Shown here: piece by piece, positions 18,436-27,286 of the stretch | Layout of the letters: each line of letters begins with the position of its first letter | How positions within the stretch are numbered: position 1 is the stretch's first letter | NCBI GenBank assembly: GCA_964390565.1 | Contig: CAYMII010000009.1 | Span: 31,155-95,154, forward strand | DNA: 64,000 bases | Reading direction: 5' to 3' | From: UBA8529 sp964390565 | Lineage (GTDB): Bacteria; Bacteroidota; Bacteroidia; Bacteroidales; Tenuifilaceae | The notes under the pieces: generated by a model | Told to the model about the DNA's origin: nothing | Seen by the model: the letters and a program-made list of their open reading frames with translations, nothing else | The model's database searches: none | Translations under genes and position numbers: made by a program

Positions 18436-19603
18436 AAAATTTTTACTAGGCTTACTATTTATTCCAGCAATTGCATTATCATGCAATTCAAAGCCAGCAA
18501 ACACAACCATTGCAACAGATACTATACCAAAAAAAGTAACTTTACCATACGATACTTTAATTGATAATAAGGTTGCATTTTTTTCAGGAATGGCTCACGG
18601 TAACACCAAGTGTTTAAGCGAACTTGAATCAACTACTAAGTGGAAAATGCACGCTCAAAGAATGGATTCAATGTTCCATAAAATTGAAGTTGAACGTTTG
18701 GAGAAGATGAGAGTTTGGGCTGATAGCCAGCTAACTGAGAGCAAAGCACCAACAACTGTATTCTACCCATTCTCAGGTCCCGATTTTTTGAATGCTAATG
18801 TATTCTTCCCAAATGCTCAAAACTATATAATGATTGCACTTGAGCCAATTGGAGATCTACCAAACCTTTGCAGCATGCAGCCAAAGTCGATCGACAACTA
18901 CTTAAATAATGTTAATCGCTCTTTATCAGATATTTTCATGCGCAGCTACTTTATCACCATGAAAATGCTTGGCGCGTTAAACAAGGATAGCGTAAATGGT
19001 ACAGTGCCTATTATCTCTCTTTTCATTAAACGTACTGGCCATAACATCATCGCCATTCGTCCTATTGGTGTTGACGGCAATGGTAAATGGAACTACCTTG
19101 ATAGTCTAAAAGGCGTTAAGGTTACCAAAGGTGTTAAAATTGATTTTGTTGATGCTGATGGTGACAAACCTCAATCGGTGTTCTACTTCAAAACCGACAT
19201 TTCAGATAATGGATTAAAGCTTAACCCAGGATTCAGAAAGTACTTAGCACAATTACCATCATCCTATTCATACTTAAAAGCTGCATCTTATTTAATGCAA
19301 TGGCCTGAATTCTCGATGATCCGTAACACAATTTTCGATAAGAGCGACTGCATTCTTCAGGATGATTCTGGAATTGGATACAGATATTTCGATAAAACCA
19401 AATGGGATATTCGCATATTTGGCAAGTATCAGAAGCCAAACAAAGAGTTTGGAAACATTAATGAACCTGATCTAGCAAAAGCTTATAAAGATTCTGTTTT
19501 CCGTCCTGTTCCATTCGTACTTGGCTATAACTGGAAAACTAAGTCAATCAACATGCTTTACGCGGTAAAAAAAGGAAAACTAACACTTCCTGCTAAGAAG
19601 TAA
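18425..19603 (+). CDS. Hypothetical lipoprotein in an operon with a serine hydrolase
   Basis: 392 residues from ATG 18425, chosen because it gives a lipoprotein signal (IPAIALSC); an earlier in-frame ATG at 18368 lies inside the permease gene. The mature protein has a conserved-looking core including YPFSGPDFLNANVFFPNAQ and FIKRTGHNIIAIRPIGVDG. I recognise no enzyme motif. It overlaps the permease by 11 bases and is 2 bases from the serine hydrolase, so all three should share one transcript. Probably periplasm-facing. Confidence 0.6.
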   Translation: MPTKKFLLGLLFIPAIALSCNSKPANTTIATDTIPKKVTLPYDTLIDNKVAFFSGMAHGNTKCLSELESTTKWKMHAQRMDSMFHKIEVERLEKMRVWADSQLTESKAPTTVFYPFSGPDFLNANVFFPNAQNYIMIALEPIGDLPNLCSMQPKSIDNYLNNVNRSLSDIFMRSYFITMKMLGALNKDSVNGTVPIISLFIKRTGHNIIAIRPIGVDGNGKWNYLDSLKGVKVTKGVKIDFVDADGDKPQSVFYFKTDISDNGLKLNPGFRKYLAQLPSSYSYLKAASYLMQWPEFSMIRNTIFDKSDCILQDDSGIGYRYFDKTKWDIRIFGKYQKPNKEFGNINEPDLAKAYKDSVFRPVPFVLGYNWKTKSINMLYAVKKGKLTLPAKK

Positions 19604-19605
19604 GC

Positions 19606-20778
19606 ATGAAGCGGATTTGGTGCATACTATCAACCCTAGTCTGTTTTACCTTAACCGCAAAATCGCAGTTAACCGATTCTATTGAATCAATCATAAAAAG
19701 AGATACCTCCCTTGTTTTAAGGGAGGTATTTTCACATCCAGAGCAATACAAACTAAAGATTGTACTTACTCAAATAACCACTGATAAAAAGGGGCAGAAG
19801 CATCAAACCACTTGGGGATTTCGCGATACAGTAAAAGAGTATATCTATCCAGCCAGCATCGCTAAAATTCCACTTGCCTTATCAACACTTCAGTTCATCA
19901 ACGAGCATAACGGTTTCAGCAAAGACTTATCGGACACTCTAATAGATCCTTCATCGTATATTAAGCAGAGAACCATCCACGATGATATAATGCTGATGCT
20001 TTCAGCCAGCGACAACGTTGCATTCAACCGACTGTACAACTTGGTTGGTCCAAAGTATCTTAACGTTAGCTTACTTAAGAAAGGATATCTTAAAACCTAT
20101 CTAATTCACCGCTTTGAACGTGGTGATGCGGATTACCATCAAACAGCACTGCCAATTAAAGCATTTACAAAAGAGAGCAAAACAGCCTTCGAGCACCCAA
20201 ATGATCCGATGTACTGTTTAATTAAACATGCCATGAGCGATAGTCTTGTTGGCACAGGATATTACCAGGGCGATTCGCTAATTCCGCAACCAAAAAGCTT
20301 TCGCTTTCACAATTTTGTTGATATAAGGGATTTGCACGATATGATGATCTCTATACGCTATCCCAACCTTTGTAAACGCAAACCTTTTAATATATCGGAA
20401 CAGCAAAGGGAGATGTTGATAAAGGATTTAAGTATGGGTCCTCTTCACCCAAACACCAAAGAGTATTCCGACACATCAGTATTTCACCCTAACTCTCTAC
20501 GATTTATTCTGTTTGGTGCTGATAAAGAGGTGCATTATCCAAACATCCTTTACTTCAATAAATCAGCCATGGCCTACGGTTCGCTAGGCGACTTTAGTTA
20601 CATTTACGATAAGGAGCAAGGGGTTGAATTCTTCCTATCGATATTCATGTACGTAAACAAAGATGGTATTCTAAACGACGATAAATACGAGTACGACACT
20701 ATAGGTCTACCATTTATGAAAAGACTCGGGGAAATCATCTACCAAGTGATAAAGAACAATAAGACAATTGCTCAATGA
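19606..20778 (+). CDS. Class A beta-lactamase-like serine hydrolase, exported
   Basis: 390 residues with a signal peptide (cleavage near LTAKSQ). It has the S-x-x-K tetrad in PASIAKIPLA near residue 87 and an SDN-like motif in LSASDNVAFNR. The third beta-lactamase box (KTG) is replaced by NKSAMAYGSLGD. This fits PF13354-type hydrolases, which include true lactamases and enzymes of unknown peptide or amide specificity. Resistance should not be inferred from this. Final gene of the permease/lipoprotein/hydrolase operon. Confidence 0.75.
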   Translation: MKRIWCILSTLVCFTLTAKSQLTDSIESIIKRDTSLVLREVFSHPEQYKLKIVLTQITTDKKGQKHQTTWGFRDTVKEYIYPASIAKIPLALSTLQFINEHNGFSKDLSDTLIDPSSYIKQRTIHDDIMLMLSASDNVAFNRLYNLVGPKYLNVSLLKKGYLKTYLIHRFERGDADYHQTALPIKAFTKESKTAFEHPNDPMYCLIKHAMSDSLVGTGYYQGDSLIPQPKSFRFHNFVDIRDLHDMMISIRYPNLCKRKPFNISEQQREMLIKDLSMGPLHPNTKEYSDTSVFHPNSLRFILFGADKEVHYPNILYFNKSAMAYGSLGDFSYIYDKEQGVEFFLSIFMYVNKDGILNDDKYEYDTIGLPFMKRLGEIIYQVIKNNKTIAQ

Positions 20779-20789
20779 GATTATTTGAA

Positions 20790-20850
20790 CCACAATAGTC
20801 ACAATAGTTCACATAGTTCATTTTCTATTGTGTCCTAACGTGGCTATGTG
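20790..20850. repeat. Interleaved short inverted repeats
   Basis: Two copies of CACAATAG (20791-20798, 20800-20807) and CACATAG (20810-20816) precede CTATTGTG (20825-20832) and CTATGTG (20844-20850). The arms cross in a-b-a'-b' order, so either two alternative hairpins or a pseudoknot can form. It lies between convergent genes and may act as a terminator, though no U tract follows. Confidence 0.45.
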
Positions 20851-20873
20851 GGTTAATACTTTTTAGAATACAT

Positions 20874-22109
20874 CTACACTTCGGGAATTACAACTGGAAA
20901 ATCGTAATCGAATTTCAAGAAATTTGGCTTCCCAACGATATAATGCATATAATCGAGATAAGCATCAGAGAACTTGAACTTATTGATATCGTAATAGCTC
21001 ATTGGGAGGGCTTTGTTGCATATATCGCCCATGTCGATTGAGGTAGTGTTGAACTCCTCAAGTTCTTGAAATTGCACCATTTTTTTCATTACAGGCATTT
21101 GCCCATAATCCTCGCGAAGTAAAAGGTCAACGACCTTATCTGCAAGCGTTGTTGTTAATCGGCGGTCGTACAAGCGACATTCGCCCGAACGGGCGTAATA
21201 GCCTGTTGCTTCGGCACGTGCCTGTATGCCTAATTTATTTGAAATCTCAGAGGCTATAACACCACTTACTCCACCAAAACGTGGGTGTCCAAACTCATCA
21301 ACCTCGGGGCTAGCAAATACAAAATCAGCCTTATCCTTAATTGGATCGTACCACTTTACTCCTTCAGAAACTGAGATAACCAGCGATTTCTTTGGCGAAC
21401 GCATATAGGCTTCCTTAACGCTCTCGAGGAAAAAATCTTTACGCTCTTTAGTTATTTCTACTTCAGGGATAAGGGCCATTTCGGCACCACCACAAGCAGC
21501 ACCACCATTTAGCCATCCCGCATCGCGTCCCATAACCTCAAGTAGGATAATGCGAGAATGTGACTCTGCAGTTGTTCTAATTCGGGCTGCATACTCCATT
21601 ACACCCTTTGCTGCAGAAGGAAAGCCGGGGCAAAGGACTGCCTCAATATCGCTCCCATCATAGGTGTGGATGGTTTTTGTGCTTAAATCGTTATCGATAG
21701 TTTTTGGAAAACCAATTACAGGAATGCCGTGTAATTCATACAATTTCTTGGCTACGCCATTTGTATCGTCGCCACCAATGGTAACAATTACATCAATTTT
21801 ATATCTCTCGAGGTTTCTGAGAATTTGAGGAACTCTATCCTCTGGATTTTTACTAGTTGGGAATGGATTCGTTCTACTCGAACGCAAAGCAGTTCCGCCA
21901 TAAAACCCATCGTAAGGTTGATTAGTCAAATCTAACACATCACCATCTCCCAAAAGGCCTTTCCAACCATGCCTTATCCCATAAACCTTATAACCAAGAA
22001 AAGATGCCCTATTCCTAATCGCCTCAATGCTTGAATTAATTGCTGGGGTATCGCCACCTCCTGTTAAAATTGCTAATGTTTTACCGTGGAAGAGTTTGTG
22101 CTCGAATCG
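20874..22109 (-). CDS. 6-phosphofructokinase, predicted pyrophosphate-dependent
   Basis: About 411 residues from ATG 22109 (MRFEHKLFHGKTLA); a GTG 16 codons upstream (22157) is also possible. PFK-A fold: TGGGDTPAINS (phosphate loop), GGDDTNGVA, PKTIDNDL (catalytic), MGRDAGWL. In ATP enzymes the second motif is GGDGS and the third PGTIDND. Asp in place of Gly and Lys in place of Gly, as here, are the established markers of PPi as phosphoryl donor. Cytoplasmic glycolysis enzyme, then reversible. Automated pipelines may call it ATP-dependent. A membrane pyrophosphatase gene is at 63426. Confidence 0.88.
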   Translation of the reverse strand, partial: RFEHKLFHGKTLAILTGGGDTPAINSSIEAIRNRASFLGYKVYGIRHGWKGLLGDGDVLDLTNQPYDGFYGGTALRSSRTNPFPTSKNPEDRVPQILRNLERYKIDVIVTIGGDDTNGVAKKLYELHGIPVIGFPKTIDNDLSTKTIHTYDGSDIEAVLCPGFPSAAKGVMEYAARIRTTAESHSRIILLEVMGRDAGWLNGGAACGGAEMALIPEVEITKERKDFFLESVKEAYMRSPKKSLVISVSEGVKWYDPIKDKADFVFASPEVDEFGHPRFGGVSGVIASEISNKLGIQARAEATGYYARSGECRLYDRRLTTTLADKVVDLLLREDYGQMPVMKKMVQFQELEEFNTTSIDMGDICNKALPMSYYDINKFKFSDAYLDYMHYIVGKPNFLKFDYDFPVVIPEV

Positions 22110-22281
22110 CATGGATTGTTGTTTAGGTTGTTTTTGAGGAATAATATCTTTGTTCACAAAATTAGAAAAATAACTCTACACCTAATTACATTACATGTCA
22201 ATATTGAAATATTAAAAATTCTATAATGGAAAACATTTCTAAACGTATTGCGTTAAGTTGAATGTATACGTTATTAAAGTA

Positions 22282-22719
22282 ATGAATCTTAAACCATCAA
22301 CTAGCAAACCTATTCTTTTTCTAATATCGGGCACAATGTGGTTTTGTGTTGGGATAATGCTTAATACATTCGCAACTCATTGGCTTGTAGATTATGGAAC
22401 AAACTTATCGTTTTTATTTGCTGGCGTTGGGTTTCTTCTTGCGCTAGTAATACATCACTTTGGATTCTTAAAGGTTGCAGATAAAAATCTAGGTAGAATT
22501 GACCATTTAAAAGATAATCCCTGCGTATTTTCGTTTATGTCGTGGAAGAGCTATATCCTTGTTGCTGTTATGATAACGCTAGGAATAACCCTTCGACACT
22601 CATCGATACCAAAGCAATACCTTGCCATCATTTATATTGGCATCGGATTAGCGCTGATGCTTTCGAGCATTCGCTACTTTAGGGTTTTGATTATTGAACT
22701 ACGAAAGATTAAGGAGTAA
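22282..22719 (+). CDS. Hypothetical four-helix membrane protein
   Basis: 145 residues from ATG 22282 (a TTG at 22258 is an alternative). Four hydrophobic helices in two pairs are separated by a short hydrophilic stretch (ADKNLGRIDHLKDNPCVFSFMSWKS). No family recognised. It ends exactly one base before the ribD stop on the other strand, so the two genes are convergent with no terminator between them. Confidence 0.6.
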   Translation: MNLKPSTSKPILFLISGTMWFCVGIMLNTFATHWLVDYGTNLSFLFAGVGFLLALVIHHFGFLKVADKNLGRIDHLKDNPCVFSFMSWKSYILVAVMITLGITLRHSSIPKQYLAIIYIGIGLALMLSSIRYFRVLIIELRKIKE

Positions 22720-23835
22720 CTACTCAGTTGTTACGTCTTTAGGCATCTCACCAACCTGCCGGTTTCTATAGGTAAACAGCTTGCTATCGCCTAATTCATC
22801 GTAAGAATAAAGATCTCGGGCAAAAACAGGTGCTTTAACGCCATCGTAGAAGAACTTGTTGCCAACAAATACACGAGCCTCATCCCAAAGGTTTTTTTGC
22901 ACAAAGCTGTTGATAATGGTTGTTCCTCCCTCAATCATCACCGAGTTGATATTCCTATCGTACAACTCCTTTAAGAGTTGCATCTCCATGCCTTTGGCAA
23001 AATCAATAGTTAAAATCTCAAGATTTGGAATGGCTGCAAACTCAGGCTTACGAACCGATGCTGCAGCATTATTCCCAATGAATAGCAAGGTTGGAATGCA
23101 CCCATCAAAAACGTTGGATTCAATTGGTAAGCGTAATTTGCGGTCGATAATTACACGAGTTGGAGTTCTACCGCTCCAATCCCGAACATTAAGTTTAGGG
23201 TTATCCTTCTCTACAGTCTTTGTCCCAATAAGAATGGCTTGTTCCTCGCTCCTCCAACGATGTACCAACGATCTCGATAGTTCATTGGTAATCCAAACAG
23301 GCGCAATAGGATCTGATGGCGTGCGAACAGCATCAATAAAACCATCAAGCGTTTGTGCCCACTTAATAATGATATAAGGACGTTTCTTAGTTTGAAATGT
23401 GAAAAACCTTCGGTTCATATCCCTTGCCTCTTCCTCCATAACGCCAACAACAACCTCAACGCCAGCCTTACGAAGAATGTCAACGCCTCTCCCAGCAACC
23501 TTTGGGTTAACATCTATTGTGGCAACAACAACGCGGGGGATACCCATAGCAATAATAGTATCGACGCATGGAGGTGTTTTCCCAAAATGCGAGCATGGTT
23601 CGAGCGATAGATATAGGGTTGATTTTTTTAGTAAAGATTTATCTTTTACCGAGTTGATTGCATTTATCTCTGCATGAGCATCGCCGTAACGAATGTGATA
23701 GCCCTCACCAATAACCTTATTCTCGTGCACAATAAGCGCGCCAACCATTGGGTTTGGTGCAACATTACCTTGACCATTCTGAGCAAGTTCGAGGCAACGT
23801 GCCATGTACATTTTATCAATGCTTTGGGTATCCAT
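22720..23835 (-). CDS. ribD: Bifunctional riboflavin biosynthesis deaminase/reductase RibD
   Basis: 371 residues. The N-terminal zinc deaminase has HAEINAI and PCSHFGKTPPCVD (zinc ligands His, Cys, Cys). The C-terminal reductase begins near RPYIIIKWAQTLDGFID and has the MIEGGTTIINSF nucleotide-binding region. It deaminates and then reduces the pyrimidine intermediate after GTP cyclohydrolase II. Length is normal. It is divergent from prmC with only 39 bases between start codons, leaving no room for an FMN riboswitch. Confidence 0.95.
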   Translation of the reverse strand: MDTQSIDKMYMARCLELAQNGQGNVAPNPMVGALIVHENKVIGEGYHIRYGDAHAEINAINSVKDKSLLKKSTLYLSLEPCSHFGKTPPCVDTIIAMGIPRVVVATIDVNPKVAGRGVDILRKAGVEVVVGVMEEEARDMNRRFFTFQTKKRPYIIIKWAQTLDGFIDAVRTPSDPIAPVWITNELSRSLVHRWRSEEQAILIGTKTVEKDNPKLNVRDWSGRTPTRVIIDRKLRLPIESNVFDGCIPTLLFIGNNAAASVRKPEFAAIPNLEILTIDFAKGMEMQLLKELYDRNINSVMIEGGTTIINSFVQKNLWDEARVFVGNKFFYDGVKAPVFARDLYSYDELGDSKLFTYRNRQVGEMPKDVTTE

Positions 23836-23874
23836 TTTATTGCTAATTTTGTAATAGTTAAACGCTCAACAACG

Positions 23875-24738
23875 ATGGGGAATTATACCGTACAAGGTCT
23901 TTATAACGAAGTAGCCCTTAAACTAAAGGATACTTACCCACCTCAGGAAATACAATCGCTTCAAAAGATCATATTTGAGAAAAAGTTAAATCTAGCACTG
24001 CACCAGCTCTACCTTAACCCAACCCAATCAGTTGAAAACGAAAAGGCTGAGGAAATCCTCATCATTGTTTCGAAGCTAAATTTACAAAAGCCTATCCAAT
24101 ATATCCTCGGTGAAGCCGATTTTTTTGGTCTAAACTTTAAGGTTGATCAAAATGTGCTTATTCCCAGACAAGAAACTGAAGAATTGGTTGATTGGATAAT
24201 TAAATCAAATGCTCTAAAAACCCCATCAATCCTTGATATTGGAACTGGCAGCGGATGCATTGTTATTAGTCTTGCTACAAGCATTAAAGGCTCGAGGGTT
24301 TCTGCTATCGACATCTCCGAAGGAGCATTAAAGATTGCTCAGGGAAATGCCATATATAACAATGTAAATATTGAACTTTTTAAAGTTGATATCCTAGACC
24401 ATTCAAGCATTATCCCAAATCAACCATTCGACATTGTTGTAAGCAATCCCCCTTATGTTCGGGAATTGGAAAAAACGCTTATGCAAAGCAATGTGCTTGA
24501 TAACGAACCTCATTCGGCGCTATTTGTTAGCGATAGAGATCCGTTACTCTTTTACAGAGAGATTGCTGCTCGCTCAAAAGATTTGCTAAAAAAGGGTGGG
24601 CTCCTTTTCTTCGAAATCAACGAAGCACTTGGGGCTGAAACAGCTAGACTCTTAGAGGGGTATAACTTTTCAGAAATCGAATTAAAGAAGGATTTAAACG
24701 GAAAAGATAGGATGCTAAAAGCCAAAAGGAATGATTAA
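23875..24738 (+). CDS. prmC: Peptide chain release factor N5-glutamine methyltransferase
   Basis: 287 residues from ATG 23875; the frame is open further upstream but that part is antisense to ribD. The helical N-terminal domain is followed by a Rossmann methyltransferase with ILDIGTGSGCIVISLA (SAM binding) and the catalytic NPPYV motif. PrmC methylates the GGQ glutamine of RF1/RF2. The last 8 bases overlap recX, so they are translationally linked. Confidence 0.95.
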   Translation: MGNYTVQGLYNEVALKLKDTYPPQEIQSLQKIIFEKKLNLALHQLYLNPTQSVENEKAEEILIIVSKLNLQKPIQYILGEADFFGLNFKVDQNVLIPRQETEELVDWIIKSNALKTPSILDIGTGSGCIVISLATSIKGSRVSAIDISEGALKIAQGNAIYNNVNIELFKVDILDHSSIIPNQPFDIVVSNPPYVRELEKTLMQSNVLDNEPHSALFVSDRDPLLFYREIAARSKDLLKKGGLLFFEINEALGAETARLLEGYNFSEIELKKDLNGKDRMLKAKRND

Positions 24739-25207
24739 GAACTTTACGATTTCTCCTGAAAAAGCCTTAACAAGAGCACAAGCCCTTTGCGCCAAGCAAG
24801 AGCGATGCTCAAACGACATCCGTTTAAAACTAGTGCAATGGCAGATCGCTCCTAATGAATCAGATAAGATAATCAAGAAGCTCATCTCCGACGGCTTTGT
24901 CGATGATGAGCGTTACGCTCGAATGTTCGCCCGCGATAAGAGTAAATTTAACAAATGGGGACCCATTAAAATAACCTACACGCTAAGATCTAAACGAATA
25001 TCCGAAGATATTATTAAATCTGCATTACAGGAGATAATAAGCGATGATGACACCTCATTAAAAGATTTATTGATAAGAAAGTGTAAGAATATTAAAGCGA
25101 AAACGCCTTATGACTTGAAAGTTAAATTAATCAGATTTGGAGTTTCGAGGGGATATGAATATGAACTTGTCATCAAAATTGTTTCATCAATCGTAAAAGA
25201 ACACTAG
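24731..25207 (+). CDS. recX: Regulatory protein RecX
   Basis: 158 residues of three-helix repeats: ALTRAQALCAKQERCSNDIRLKL, then GFVDDERYARMFARDKSKF with a WGPIKITYTLRSK segment. RecX binds RecA filaments and limits their activity. Overlaps prmC by 8 bases. recA is not in the window. Confidence 0.9.
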   Translation: MIKNFTISPEKALTRAQALCAKQERCSNDIRLKLVQWQIAPNESDKIIKKLISDGFVDDERYARMFARDKSKFNKWGPIKITYTLRSKRISEDIIKSALQEIISDDDTSLKDLLIRKCKNIKAKTPYDLKVKLIRFGVSRGYEYELVIKIVSSIVKEH

Positions 25208-25293
25208 GCTTACGGCACTGTTCTGCTTTTAAAAACGGAACCACGAAATATTTTTGATTATCTTTGAACCCAAATAATTAAAAGCTATACAAA

Positions 25294-26217
25294 ATGGTTG
25301 AGAATGCTTACACCTGGATCGGATTTATTGCATTTGTGCTGTTAATGCTCGCATTAGACCTATATGTTTTTAATCGTAAACCACACGAAATAAAAATTAA
25401 AGAGGCTCTACTGTGGAGTGCATTCTGGATTTTCCTGGCATTACTTTTCAATTATGGCGTATACCACTGGCTAGGCAAAGAAAAAGCCATGGAGTTCTTA
25501 ACCGCTTACGTGGTTGAAAAATCGTTGAGCGTCGACAATCTATTTGTGTTTATAATGATATTCGGCTTCTTCAATGTTAAACCTGAGAATCAACACAAAA
25601 TTCTTTTCTGGGGTATCATTGGCGCGTTAGTTCTTAGAGCAATCTTCATCTTGGCGGGCATAGCTCTAATTTCGATGTTCCATTGGATTATTTATGTGTT
25701 TGGAGTATTCCTAATCATAACAGGTGCACGTATTCCATTCGAAAAAGATAAGGAGATTAATCCCGATAAAAACCCATTGGTAAAACTGTTCAAAAAGTTT
25801 ATGCCAGTTAGCAGCAACACTGAAAAAGGAAAACTATTCATTAGGGCAAATCATAAGACTTATGCAACACCCCTTTTCATTGCCCTTATCATGATTGAGT
25901 TCTCCGATTTAATTTTTGCAGTCGACTCAATCCCTGCTGTACTAGCAATATCAAACGACCCATTTATTGTTTACACGTCTAATGTGTTTGCAATACTAGG
26001 CTTACGCTCACTCTACTTTGCTTTAGCAGGAATTGTAGTCCTATTCCGCTATCTCAAATACGGGTTATCGGCTATCCTAATATATGTGGGTATTAAAATG
26101 TGTATTTCGGGATTTTATAAAATCCCAACGCTACTTTCGCTATCTATCATTTTAGGGCTGTTAGCAATATCAATCCTTGCGTCGTACTTCATTCCTCAAA
26201 AAGAAGAATCAAAATAA
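25294..26217 (+). CDS. TerC/Alx-family integral membrane protein
   Basis: 307 residues, about nine helices. Signature residues: Asp in LALDLYVFNRK, VEKSLSVDNLFVFIMIF (helix 3), MIEFSDLIFAVDSIPAVLAI (helix 6), and FAILGLRSLYFAL. The family includes E. coli Alx, a manganese exporter, and TerC of tellurite loci. Mn2+ export is therefore plausible but untested. Two -7-like motifs (TATTTTTG 25249, TATCTTTG 25259) lie in the short upstream gap. No yybP-ykoY riboswitch was recognised. mntH (Mn/Fe import) is at 31968-33230. Confidence 0.9.
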   Translation: MVENAYTWIGFIAFVLLMLALDLYVFNRKPHEIKIKEALLWSAFWIFLALLFNYGVYHWLGKEKAMEFLTAYVVEKSLSVDNLFVFIMIFGFFNVKPENQHKILFWGIIGALVLRAIFILAGIALISMFHWIIYVFGVFLIITGARIPFEKDKEINPDKNPLVKLFKKFMPVSSNTEKGKLFIRANHKTYATPLFIALIMIEFSDLIFAVDSIPAVLAISNDPFIVYTSNVFAILGLRSLYFALAGIVVLFRYLKYGLSAILIYVGIKMCISGFYKIPTLLSLSIILGLLAISILASYFIPQKEESK

Positions 26218-26229
26218 TATACTCAATAG

Positions 26230-27279
26230 ATGAATAGAGGAATTGTCGAATCTTTCATGGTTGAATCGGAAGTTGAAACTGTTAAACCGATTGGCTCTGG
26301 ACATATTAACGACACTTACTCTGTATTGCTGAAGGGTAACCCAGCACCGTCATACATTCTTCAACGTATCAACCATTCAATATTCCCGAATATTGAGAAA
26401 TTGAGCGAAAATATCCATAGAGCCACATCTCATTTAGAGGAGAATGGTAATGAGGAATACCAAGTAATGCATTTGATTAATACTAGGGATGGGAAACTCT
26501 GGCATCAAACCCCTGATGGGAATTATTGGCGATTATTAAATTACATTCCTGATTCGAAATCATTTGATCTTGCTCCAAGCAACGATTTTGCAACTGAAGC
26601 TGGGAAAGCTTATGGATGGTTTGTTCGCACACTTAGCAATTTAAATGAACCTCCTCTATATGAGGTAATACCTGGTTTTCATAGCTTAGGATTAAGGATT
26701 TCTCAGCTAAAATCAGCAGCAGAGGAGAACAGTGCCGACAGAATTAAGCTTTGCAAACAGGAATTGGATTTCTATCTGTCACGCTGCGAGGAGATGAATG
26801 CATTTGACAACCTTATAGGAACTCCAGAAATTCCGCTAAGAGTAACCCATAACGACACTAAAATAAATAACGTCCTATTCAATTCTAAAGGCAAAGCAAT
26901 TAGTGTTATTGATTTAGATACTGTAATGCCAGGTGTTGTTCATTACGATTTCGGGGATGCCATCAGAACCATTGCTGCTAAAGCGCTTGAAGATGAAACA
27001 AAACAAGAGTTAATTGGCATCGATGTCGAACTATACAAAGCTTTTGCCGAAGGATTTATTAAGGAAATAGGCAATTCCCTTACTCCAAAGGAATTTGAAT
27101 TCTTACCAAAAGCGCCACGAATGCTAGCATTCATAATGGGAATAAGATTCTTAGCCGACTATTTGAGAGGTGATAGCTATTACAAAGTAAAACACGCTGA
27201 ACATAACATTCAACGTGCACGTAACCAAATGGTTTTAATACAGGATATGGAGCGGAAATTCGACTTGATGAAGCTATAA
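26230..27279 (+). CDS. APH-family phosphotransferase, N-acetylhexosamine kinase-like
   Basis: 349 residues of the aminoglycoside phosphotransferase/choline kinase fold. The Brenner motif is HNDTKINNVLF and the metal-binding motif VIDLDTVMPG. The N-terminal lobe has a nucleotide-binding GSGHINDTYSV. The HNDTKINN...DLDTVMPG combination resembles NahK-type N-acetylhexosamine 1-kinases more than drug-modifying enzymes, so a sugar substrate is likely; this is from memory of the family. It follows the TerC gene by 12 bases. Confidence 0.72.
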   Translation: MNRGIVESFMVESEVETVKPIGSGHINDTYSVLLKGNPAPSYILQRINHSIFPNIEKLSENIHRATSHLEENGNEEYQVMHLINTRDGKLWHQTPDGNYWRLLNYIPDSKSFDLAPSNDFATEAGKAYGWFVRTLSNLNEPPLYEVIPGFHSLGLRISQLKSAAEENSADRIKLCKQELDFYLSRCEEMNAFDNLIGTPEIPLRVTHNDTKINNVLFNSKGKAISVIDLDTVMPGVVHYDFGDAIRTIAAKALEDETKQELIGIDVELYKAFAEGFIKEIGNSLTPKEFEFLPKAPRMLAFIMGIRFLADYLRGDSYYKVKHAEHNIQRARNQMVLIQDMERKFDLMKL

Positions 27280-27286
27280 AAAGTTT

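Noticed and set aside
19606..20778. Antibiotic-resistance beta-lactamase
   Set aside because: Only the SxxK and SDN-type motifs are present, KTG is altered, and context suggests another role.
22856..23677. Plus-strand open frames inside ribD
   Set aside because: Antisense shadows of a well-conserved enzyme, with no domain motifs of their own.
23674..23874. N-terminal extension of PrmC
   Set aside because: This stretch is antisense to ribD and lacks PrmC similarity; the family N-terminus begins at ATG 23875.
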